Part shown: piece by piece, positions 24,001-36,000 of the stretch
How the letters are laid out: each line of letters starts with the position of its first letter
Numbering within the stretch: position 1 is the first letter of the stretch
Source of the DNA: Helopsaltes ochotensis
Taxonomy: Eukaryota; Chordata; Aves; Passeriformes; Locustellidae
NCBI GenBank assembly: GCA_013400155.1
Contig: VXBM01000199.1
Coordinates: 578,558 to 642,557, forward strand
DNA length: 64,000 nt
Direction: 5' to 3'
Program-made: the position numbers and the translations under genes
Notes under the pieces: model-generated
Database searches by the model: none
Told to the model about the DNA's origin: nothing
The model's input: the letters and a program-made list of their open reading frames with translations, nothing else

Positions 24001-27000
24001 GGAACGATTTCTGGATTTTGGATAGTAGCTGTGGCAGTATGTAAGAAGGATGGAAGGACACATGGGGAGCAATTGCTGCTTTGGGAGGGTCTTGGATGGG
24101 GGAGGTCCAGATGGCAAAGTACCAGAACAATTCTGTGGAAAAATCAAACGCCCAGGGATGGGATATTTTCAATGTGCAATGTTTGCTGTGTAGTTCAGTG
24201 TAATATCTAGAAGTGAGAAATATTTTGACTGCTTCAGCAATTGATCTGCCAGCAGCAGAGGATCTTACCACCTACAGCTGACTTCAGGCACTTCAATAAT
24301 TCTTGCATGTTGTGCCACCTGATGGATTTTTTTCTGGCTTATGAATTCCTTTATATGTGACTATGTGGTATGGATAGGCAATCCTGGAACTGCAACTACT
24401 GATCACCAAGTCTGAAGTGTTTGCTTTTTATAAATACCAGCAAAGAACTTGGCTTTTCATCCGTCTTGTGCGCTCTACCGGGCATTTGAATTGCAAACAT
24501 TGTCATGCAAATGTATGCATTGAAAAACTGTGTACTTCATCAAGCTCTGGAAGTTTTCTTCTTTAACTAGTAGAAAAAAAAAGTCCCCCCATTTCTAAAT
24601 GGCAATTTACATTCAAATCCTGTTTGCTGTGTTCTCATGGTAACTACTCCAAAGGAAAATACACAGCCCATGATAAATAGACATCCCTAGAGCTCCAAAA
24701 GCATCGCTGGGGTGCAGAGCATTGTTCTTTAGCAAAAACTTTAAATTTCACAAGTCTCTTCCTTGCTACGCTGTGTCTTAGGGCATATTGTGCATTTTAT
24801 CCCAGCAGGTTTGGGAATTTTTTGGCTGTGAAATATATTTACATTCTTGCTGCCTAGAAGGTGAGATTAGCCCTCATGTCCTGTTAGTCAGGAATATCTT
24901 CAGTGATTGCTGTAGAGCCAGCCCTCGCTAGGCTTGACTTCCTTTGAGTAGCAGCAGGAATGAATTAAGCAAGTACAGCCAAAGATATCACATGAAAGAC
25001 TTGAAATACCAGTGAGCTGAAGAAAGCTCTGTTCTGTGTGTGTCTGTGTGTGTGTGTGCATAGCTGCAACTGCTAAGGATTCAGTTTTTCACGATGGACA
25101 AACGCTGAAGGGGGAAAACGTCCTAAAAGGTAAGGGGTTTAATTCATGCAGGTTCTTAAATTATTTTAATCTTGCGTACTTGAAGCTGCAGTGGACTTGG
25201 AGAAAAAGAATAGAAAGTGCCTGGAGTTTGCCTGAGCAAGCTGTACTGGAAATGTTTCCGTGCTTGTATTTTCTCTTAAAGAGGGTAAATGCATGCAGAA
25301 TCAAGTTTGTGAAAAAAGAACTAAATTTACTGGTCTAATCATATATTCAAACGCCAGGAGAGCTTTGCTGCCAAGCAGTCTGCTTTAATAAATCACACTT
25401 TGTTTGAAAGTTAAAGGGGTGATTGTTTGCAGAGCTGGGAAAAAGTTGACAGAAGTAGAGCTGTGTGTGCAGAGAGGCGAAGACCTGTGTTGTAGTGAGG
25501 GGCTGCTTTCTGGAGAAAGATCTTTTCTGTTGATCAGTCTGTAGAGTAGATTCAGGAAAACCAGCTATGTAAAGTTAAGGATTATAGTATTCCTGCCATT
25601 TATTAGAGTATAAGGCATGTATTTTTGCCTTATTGCATGATAAGGAAGTAATAGTAGGGATGAGTGTATTCAGGGTGGAGGGAATCAAGCAAGGTATCTT
25701 CAGAACCAAGAAGTCTAAATTAATTTTGTAGTTTTACTGGAGAAACTTCGGTGGGGCACACTTGAAACAGTAATTTTTTGCCATAGAAATACAGGAAATG
25801 GAACATGCCTGGAAAAAAAATGCAGTAGTAATGGAAAGGACAGCATAGTAGTTGGTATATTTTGACCTTCTTTGCTGTGTCAGCTCTCCCTTCTACCCCT
25901 AGTGAAATAACCCTCTAACACATCAGGTAAAATAGTTCTGTTCCCCACTGGTTGCCTTTGCTTTTGGGATCTGCACTTTGTGCCTTGCTTTCCCACTTAA
26001 AGTGCTTGTCTCTGCAAACATTAGCATTCAGCCACAGGCTAGAAAATTAGGATAAAATTGCTTGAGAGAACCTGTTATGAGGGGAATGGGTTTGATCCTG
26101 CATCATTGAAGTCTATGGGAGTTTTATTCTGGTCTCAATTTGCCTTGCAAATCTAGATGGAGGGTATATGATCTGATAAAGTGCCTATGGGACCAGGAAA
26201 CGGTGTTGCCATAACTTGTAGTTGTTCTTCTCTCACCGATGTTAAAATATGTCCTTTTAAACCCCAAGTGGTAGCAGTGGTGGTAGGTCAAAATGTAGCT
26301 GGTTTTAAATGCGCATTGATGATATGTATTCAGTATTTCTTTTGCTAAATCTTCTTAGTTTCAAACAAGATAAGATTTATTTTGTTTCTCATTTGTTGGC
26401 TTATTCAAAAAACATACTTACAACCTGTAACATAAATGAAAGCTTAACAACAATGGTTATAACATAACAGATTACTGAAAGTTAGAGTGCTGTCCCAGGT
26501 ATTCACACATCTTCGTCAAAGCTACCCTCAGAACACAAAATTTGTGTGAAGAGCAGATGTTAATGTTGTTTGAGTAAAACTCGGATCAGTTACTAAACCT
26601 CTTTTTCTTTGACTGTATCTATCTGTTTATGTACATACATATACGTGAGTTTTCTTAATATAGTCACAGGATCCACTTCGGGGTGGGGGGAACCTCACTA
26701 TTATGCATTTTTAAGGACTAAGTACACTTCAGAACATCTGGTGCCACCTCATCAGATGAAACATTAAACACAAAATGCTTGCTGAAAGCACATCAAAGCG
26801 TTTTATCTTTGTTGTCTTATACTCAGGATTTACCCACTGTTTCTGGTGGGTTTAGGCAGTTTATAAACCTCAGTAGCAAGGCAGGTCCATTCCTAACACT
26901 CTCATTAGAAGTCAGGTTGTGGTTTCAGTTGTATGAAGTGGCATGTAGTAGCTGTAAAGTCCGTGTTTGAGGACATCATCAGAGCTGCAAAGGTGGTCAG

Positions 27001-30000
27001 TCTAACCCACAGGAAGTTTTTGGCTGACGCATGAGGTTTGAGGTTGCTCTCGTTGGTTTGTCTCCTTTCCACATTCCCGATGTGTATTCCCTCTTCAGGC
27101 TACAGGGAGCTGGGCAGCTGATGCTGTATACTGGAGCTTTGCTGGGGAGGTGGTAGCAGCACTATTCCTTCGGCTTTGTGGGCAGTATTTGTTCTATTGC
27201 TTGGTCCCAAGCAGGCGTGCTCAATTCAGGTCTGTGAAGTTGCTCGTTGCCAAGAAGCCATGGACCATGTAAATCATTTGGAACAGTGGCAAGTTTTTGT
27301 CTTGGCAGCCACGTTGGATTGTGGCACACACCTGTGAGTATTATACAATATCTAGTTAGAGAAGTCATGTTTGTCACCAAACTCATAGCGCTGTGTTCTA
27401 TTTCCACTGTTTACATGATGTAATCAATCATGGTGTTTCTGAAACTCACTCTCTATAGATCTAGAAATCCCTTAAGTATGTGGCAAGTAGGTGCTTTGGA
27501 GGGGTCTCCAAACCTTTATTGGTGAAGCGGAGATAATGTAGATGGGTTGAGAGAAGACATCCACTTTCAGAAAGCCAGACAAATGCCAAATCATCCATGA
27601 TACTGGCTTTGTCAAATGAACGGCTGCCCCAGATTCAGCATGATGAAGATGAATATGTCCATCTGCAGCTTGCCAAACACACCATTGACTTAATACGTAG
27701 CAAAAAGAAACAGTGACCTCATCAATTAAAAGCAGTATTTCAAAGGGAGAAATGGTGATTTTTATTAGAAGTAGTGTCGCACTTAAATTAGCTTCAATGA
27801 AGTTTTTAATGTAGGCAAGCTATTCACATGTCAAACAAAATTGCTTTTAGGAAAGCTGATTTTATCTCAAATGTCCCCCTCTGAGTCAAACATTAAGGGT
27901 TATGTTGGGTTGTATACTTAAGCTTAAGATACTTAGGAATTTCTCAGGGAAGAAATGGCTGTTCAGCCATCTAAAATTGCATTTCCCTGTGACCCCTGGC
28001 ATGCACAACATAGCACATGTCAAATCAGCCTGGTTCTTACAGGGCCTGGTTCTTACAGGGCATGTACATCTCATTCACCTCAATGAGCTCTAAGTAGACA
28101 TGCAATGCTTTGCTTAAGGTATTACTGGTTTGGTGCTGCTTTGGCCAGCAGGTAACAGAGCACCTGGAGCCACAGTACCTCTTGTCACACAGCTTTGAAG
28201 GGGAGGGACATTTGTGCAGCGCCCTTACAGTGCATGTCCAGCCTAAAGTCACAAATCATCTGCACAGAGAACACAAGGCTTGTTACATCCATTGCTTCCA
28301 GTTGTGTGTGTTCCATGCAGCTGGCCAGTTCCTGGAGAAGGAGTGCTGGTAAGGCAGCAGTGAAAATGCACTCAACCAATCGTGGAGTCTCAACAGTCTG
28401 TTTTCACCATGATCAGAAAATATGGAAGAGGATTAGGAAAAAATCCACTTCTAGGACAAGAAAAGGCATATTTTTATTTGAGTATGACAACAGATTGTAA
28501 GGCCATAAGTAGGAGCAGGAGTTTTCTCCACAAAATCATCTTAAAAATGGATAGAGTCCACCAAACGTGTGGTTCATGTAACTAAATGAAGATGTGACTA
28601 AACCTTACTGAAAAAAGGGATGCTGTTGACCAACATCCATGGCTGTTAATTCTGCAGGCTTGGGGGAGATGAGCAGTGGCATCACAATTAAGTCACTTAG
28701 AAGGCAGTAGAATGTTAAATTAGTTAGATCCTGATGTACTGTTACCATTTATTATAATTCTTTTTTTCTCTCACTCTTAAGATAAGTATGTGTAGATAAA
28801 CCAGTTAATAGATACTTTGATAGCCATATTGATGTTAAGGAGGTTTATTGCCATTCATTTTGGATAACCCTGCATCATGCTAATAGAGAAAAGTGAATTT
28901 ACTCTATAGTTAACTCTTACTTCACAGTTGTAGAGAAATTGGAACAAAAAAATCATATTAATGCTTGTCAAGGCATAACCTATTGCAATGAGGTGACAGT
29001 AGTGGGGTTTTCTTTTCTCTACTGAATGCAATTAGTATCAATGCAGAAGACACAGGATCTTCCTGCTGTTCTGGCCCAAGGTGATGTTTACTCACCTGTT
29101 TGTGGCCTCTGTTGGCAGCATGGAGAGCTGTGATCCATGCAGCTCCTCCATCTCATGTTTATATAGAAATGAAGAAATCAGTAAAGAGGCTTTTTGTTTG
29201 ACTTACACTGGAAGTTTCAGAATTGCCAAAAAGATCTAATTTGGTTTTGATGTAGTTCTCAGAAACATCAAAGAACTGAAGGAGGAGACTCTCCAACTCT
29301 CAGTGGGAGGATGGGATAGGACTGTTGTGTTGTAACAAAGCTGTCCAAGGAGAACATATTTATTGCCTTTTTCTGTGAAATTAATATACACAAGAAAGAA
29401 CTTTTTTCTGCTCCTGCCTTGCAAACACACACATACACACATTTCACTAATCTTGTCTCTTCTCTAGTCAATTGCAGAGCTGCAAAGCAAGTCCTGAGTA
29501 TATAATGTAAAAACGTGTAGGAGCACAAGAACAGCAGCTCAGAGGACCAAATTCTAAGAAAAATGCCAAAATTAGACTGACACTTTCTGAGATGTACTGA
29601 GATACAAGATGTAGTAGTGATTAATAGACCAGTTATATGGGATTGAGTGGGGCCATTCATGTGGGCCATCACACAATTCTTGCTGTCAGCTAGGTGGACA
29701 TCCATGCTGGTTACAGGGTTCTCCATCACCTCTGTTAACTTGAATTTCCCCTTGAAAATGGTCTTAAATGTAGTGTTACAGAGTTTCTGGAATTTAAAGA
29801 TCTCCAGACCACACGCTTCAAGTCTTCTGGAGCCCAGGTCTGGAGCAGCTCCCCCAGTACCCTGGGCTCCCTCAGGGTGAAGCGAGCCTTTGGAAATTAT
29901 CCCAATCAGCCAGAGCCATGTGCAGCCCACTGGGGCATTTTGGTGCTGAGCACTGTGGCAAGGGCCAATGCAGGGAATTGGGAGGCAGGGATGCTCCGGG

Positions 30001-33000
30001 AGGGCTGGGTGGCAGAGCCCAGAGGCAGCTGTGAATGGAGCCCTGTGCCGGCTGGGAATAATCTGCCCTTTCAGAGCTGCCCGACCTCCAGTGTCCTAGC
30101 AACACAAAGCTGCTCGGCTGAATATTTCGTGGCGTTCCTCATTTGCACACATCTGATACTGGCTGTGATTTAAGCCTGGCTGATTTCCCATTATGGCTTT
30201 CGAACAACAGGCGCGGTACAGGAAGGAGAGGAGAAAGGGCTACTTAGGGGAAAATCTTATAAAACCACATAATCTTTTTCAGCAGAGGTATGGCTCTGAA
30301 ACGTTTCCTTGCTTGAGAAAGCACAGAGCAGTCAGTCTGAGCATTACGTCAGCCTTGTGCTTTGTAGGCATCCTATAAAGAGAGAATGAACTGCATGCGG
30401 GGGCAAAATGCATTGGAGAAACTGCTGGTGCCCTCAGTATTGGAAAGGGGGCGTGATCAAGTGCTGCCTTTTTAACATTTCTTGAATTTGTTTTTAATTT
30501 TTTTGGCTATGAAGTTGCTGGCCCTTGAGGCCTTACAACAAGCAGGGACACCCCACATTTAAATCAACTAAAGCCAACTGACACTTTTGTTATTCTAAAT
30601 CTTGTAGTTTGCAGAGGTGTATCCATGTGATTGTTGTGTCACACAGCTGAGCAACACAGGTTTACTCACAAATCACTGGTCTGACTTCAGAAATAGCAGC
30701 AAATTTTAAGTATTCTCTTTAAAGCAATGCCTTAAAATAGAAGAATATCAGGATGTAAATGCCATTTGGGTATGGAATCCTAAAGAGATATTGTGATGGG
30801 ATGTGGAGAAGCAGCAGGTGGGTGCCCAGGACTGTAGCTGGGAATAAGGTCAGATTTGGATTCAGAATCCTCTTCTACTCTTCTTGTGCTCTAGGAGTTG
30901 ATGTCCCTTGTCCCTCTGTGGAATGCAATGTTAGTGCCCTCCACCCATGTGCTGGAAGTGAGGTTCTTCCACCACCTCCTTTTCACTTAACCTGCAGTAT
31001 AGAAGAGGAGGCAATAACCCTATGTCCTCTCTTCCCCTGCAGGCAGCTGTAGTCTGAAAAGAGGTTGCTCAGTTTTGTGTCACCAGGGAGAGCAAAGAAA
31101 ATTCTGATAACGTGGATGAAAGTTATCTGCAATACCATTTGAGGATGTACTGCTGAAGTGACCCTGTCTTAGTGTATCAGTGAGAACTGGCTTCTTGGAG
31201 GGTTTCAAGGGTGAGATGACTGGTAGTAACAGTATGCCAGGTACTAGAAACGCACAGGATTAGGTTCTTACACAGATCGCTACAAGGTTTTACAGCCATG
31301 TCAGGCTTTGGCTGTGCAAGAGGAAATTAATCTTAAATGTGTTTTCTGGAGTAGTTCCATCCTAGTTGTCTGTTCTGTGATGAAACTTCGTATCTTTTGG
31401 GAATAAATGCTTGATACCACGCACCAGTATGAAGAAATCATGTTAGAGGGACTGTGGTAAAACATGTTTTACTGCTTTTAAGCATTTAGTAATGTATTGA
31501 TATGCCCAGCCTGCCAGTAAATTATCAAATAACAAAAAACATCTTGTAAGGTATTGGTAAAATGTCTGTCATGGAGGAGCAACAGTACAGTGGAAAAATT
31601 AAAAAAAAAAACAAAAAACCAACCAAACAAATAAAAAACAGAAACAAACAAAAAAAAAAACAACGAAAAAACAAAAGAAAAAGAAGGGTGAGGTCTCAGT
31701 CTGTGTAAGTTATTTGATGACATGGAGGGTCAGGTTTTCTTGCTGCAGCTGACCTGTGTGCAGCCTCAGCAGATGTGGAATGGTGTGTGCAGAAGTCTTC
31801 GTAATGAACAATGGAGATGTTGGTTGTCTTGACATGGGGTTGGTAAGGAAGGATAGCTGTCCCTGCAGTTAGTACCTCACAGCATGTTTCTTCATGGTGG
31901 GTCTGTGGCTCAGGCAGCCTGATTGATTTTCTTCAGAAGAAGCCTGCTGACTACTCACAGTGTGGGGAGAATGAGGCCAGATTGGGGTTTAGTCTGCAGG
32001 GACTGGAGGCTTTAGCAAGGATGACCTCAGATGAAATGACATCAGATTACACAGGTGGAAAGGAGGGTCCATGAAATGTTCCATCTGGGGTCCCTGCTGC
32101 AGGTCACACCTTCTGTCAGTGTGCTGAGACCCTGCCAGCAGGGCTTCGAACCTTACATCCAAGTTTCCCAAATGCTTTTAATTGCCTGTCTCGTATGGAT
32201 GGTCCTGCAGTTCTGGGACAAACAGCCCATGGGACTTGCTGTGTGTTTCAGTGGAGGCCCTGAATAATGTATTCAAACAAAAAGGGCTCACTTCAGCTGA
32301 AAGTTTAGGCAATCATTTACAGAGCTGTAAATATGTCCTTAGAAAACTTTGGTATCTCCAGCGTTTGAGCCAATCCATTCCTACTCCATGAAATTGCAAC
32401 CAGTGTGTAAGAAATATGTCGTTCTGAGTAGCTAGCATTCCTCTGGGCCCGTATGAGAGAGGTAGCAAATCATGGCTTCCTTTGGAGAAATTATGGATAC
32501 CTTTAAAAAGGAAGGTTCACGAAGAGGCTGTTGTATATTTACTCAAGGGTAGCTTTTAGTCCATACAAACCAAACATAAAGGTTGAAATGCAAGAGTACA
32601 GGGACAATAACTAATAAAAAGTATATTAAATAGCCCTGCAATTGTGATTTTATTATTGTTGATGAAAGCATTGAAATCTCAGCAAGCCAGTCAGAATCAC
32701 TTCAGCATCTTTTCCCCAACAAAGCAGCTACTTCCAGCTCTTCTCTTTGCTGAATATAGTCAAGCAGGACCTGAAAAATGACCAGAGCATCTTTGTGGAT
32801 GGATCTAATTCAACGGTGTCTTGACCTGGTTGAAATCTTTAAACACTAGTGCAAATAGTCAGTGTAGCAATGTATTGCCTCATAGCTCTTAAATGGGCTG
32901 AAGTCTTAAAAATGTCCTTGGGATGCCCTTGCTTGTAAAGTAAGCTGGGTGACAGGCTGAATATAAATACAAAAGCATTTTCACATTCATTTATTGAGTC

Positions 33001-36000
33001 TCCTGCTTTGACTGTTTTGGTAGAGTGGAAGACCTCTAAAATTACAGTGTTCCTTCTATGCAGTACTATTTTTAGTACAGGAAACTCTAACCTGTGGCAT
33101 GAGAGTGGCTAATTTTGCAGTCTGTCTCTTATCTGAAATACTCAGGGCTGGAAGATGAGTGATGCAGGTCAGATGCAGTAGTAGGAGTTGAAGTGATCAG
33201 CTAATGGTGTAAATGATTGCTGCTGGTAAATGCAGTGCTTTCACGTTCAGACCTGTAGAGACTGTAAAAAGAGACAGCATGTCATTACTGAGCTTGCAGT
33301 GAAATCTGGCATGGAGTTTGCACTGGAACTTTTTTGAGTCACAAGGAATGTTGCAATATACCCATGTTCTTTTTCTAGCAAGTTACTGCCAGCAGTGGTA
33401 GTCATTTTTAAAGGCTTTGTATGGATTTTTGGGGGTGAGTGTGTGGATAAAGGCCAGGAGAACTTTGGACATGTGAAGCGCTTACTGTTATTTCAGGTTT
33501 ATTCAAATATTCCGTGACTTGCCAGTGCCATACTGTAGAGATTCCAAATAAATAATAGCTGTGGCATGTTCTTTGTTTTTATTGTCCTGTATTTTTATGG
33601 TATTTATCTGCATACAAATACTCGGACAGTAAGGAAGTGCCTTCCAAAACAAAGCAGGCATCAAACTTGTCTGTGTTTCAGCCCAAACCTGTTCCAGTTA
33701 GAGCTGGCTGCATGCTAGAGAAAAATGTAGAGGGTTTCTTTCTGTGAAATAGGCTTCTAGGTGAGTGGGCCCTGATGTTCCAAGTCCCTGGGCAGGACAT
33801 GCACAGGTTTTAATGCTCCTTGTGCTGGAAGCACATAAATTCTGAGGTTGAAAATCTGTTGAATAAACGGTTGTCATCAAAGCTCACTGTGCAAATGACT
33901 GAAGAAACGATGGCTAGAAAAGCAGGGGGTGACATGATTTGTTGGAGGTAGGGGCATGACACACACAGCTGTGCAGCTGCAGTCTCCAGGTTTGACAGGC
34001 CGTACCCTGCCTGTCCTGGTGTCATAGAGCATTTTCCCTTTGCAGGTGAGGGCATTTCCCTTTCACTTTTTTCAGGTTACTGGCTTAAATCCTTGACACC
34101 AGTAAAGGCTGCCAAGCAGTACATTTGGATGAGAATCACTGAGCAGAATTTGGTTTAAAAAAGGCAAGTAATGGGCATGCAGAATTCTTCATATCAGTTC
34201 AACTAGATTCAATATTTGAAATGAAATTAGTCACATTTTTCAAGCTTGTCTGTGAGGAAAGCCTGGCATTTGTTTTGACTCATGGAGCTGTTGACTGAAA
34301 TCAGAAGACCATGGAGGCCATTGCAGAAACATCTAGCTTAGTTAGTCTTGCTATTTCTGACAAAATACACACATTTGTAAGCGAAAACTAGTTCCAAATT
34401 CTGTAAAAAGCACAGAAAGACTGACCTCTTTAATTTCTGATGGTTTTCTCCAGAGGAAAACTGCCAGGATTTCATTTTAGGAGTAAAAGAGCAGATTTTA
34501 AAAAACTAAGACATTGAAAAAAGTTACTGGTGTTTAGATTTTAAAAAATTCTTTTTTACATTTTATCTGTTTCATCTTTACTTTCTCTGCTTGTATCTTC
34601 CATGAAAGACTTCCCTAGGCCAGGAAAATCAACAGTTTAAGACAGTAGCAAAGCTGACATAGTTCTGCTCAAATTCTTGCAGAGAAATCTAGAAACAAGG
34701 GAGTGGGATTTTTTTTCCCTCTCTTCTCTCACCCCTTCCCTCTTGCCAGTTTCTCTGTGAACTCCCTCCTGCCTACCTGAAGGCTGTGAAGCTGCTGTAA
34801 TCCATCATTATTGTGCCTGTACTCCAGTGAGGCAGCCAGGAGTTCAGGAAGGAAGAAGGATTTCCACAGGGTGAAGTCAGGTATGCTCTGTGTTTCAGAT
34901 GATGGATTTCTGTGCAAATGATGCACAGAATGAAAAAGTGTTGTGTTCTCTGTGTTATTCAGACTTTGGGGTCTTCACTAAGGGTACTGTCCAAGGAAAG
35001 GGGATGGTGTTTTTTCTTAAAGCTCTAATCTGAAGAACTATTTTATTATTCAAATTGTGTGTAGGTGTTAGATGTCTGTCCTAATGGCTTCTTCTAATTG
35101 TAATTTCAGGCAGAAGCTTTGCCCTTTGGGAGACTTGCCATAGATCAGAGCAAGCATTTAGCATCTTAGGAAACCAGAGTCTCGCCAGTTGAGACTCCAG
35201 GTCATATTAAAGTCTTGGCTTTGGTGCTGTCTGGTGCAAATTCAGTGGAGACTTTTGGATCCAGGAAATAATGACTTACAAGTTGTGTCTGCACCACAAA
35301 AAAAACCCCACCCTTATCATGTGGAACAGACCTGGCTTGTAGTTATTAATTTCACATTGATATTGCTCAGTGTCCTAACATCATTTGACTGATGGGATTC
35401 TAGCTATTGTCCAGTGATTTTGTGTGCTGGAGTGGTTCAGCACTGCCATTCCATGATAAAAGTGAAATATCTATTGAAAATTGATTGCATCTCAGAGACA
35501 ATTTCGGAAGCTATCTGTTGACTTTCTTTTCTGTTGCCTTCTCTTTTGCAAATTTGATCTTACTTTGCAGGAGTCTGAGTTTTAGGAATGACTTCATATT
35601 ATTACTGTGGAAGATGTACTGTTTTAAAATCAGTCTGTTGACTGGTTAAAAATGATTCTGTTGTCTATCTGAAGTTTTCCTAGAGAATCCAATTGCTTCC
35701 CAAGTGTTCATTTGTGAACCAAGTCAAGCTTTAACAGCAATACTGGTAGAAATTCAGCAGACCCCAGAGTTGAGTCCTGTCCTGTATCAGTTGGAAAACT
35801 AGCTTGCTTACCACAGGAAGTCTGAAGGAGCACCAGTAAAGAGGGAAAGCTGATCATTGGCTGCACAGGTAACCCTTTGCATGGAGGTTTGATACTATTG
35901 CAGGTTTAACTCATTGCTGCAGCAAGCAATGTTCAAGTGGAGGTGGTTGTCACTCTGTCTGAGAAGTGTCTGCAGGTCAGGGATGGGATATGTGCAGTTC

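Noticed and set aside
24505..24512. Octamer motif as an enhancer
   Set aside because: A single 8-mer in 64 kb is expected by chance; kept only as a low-confidence feature.
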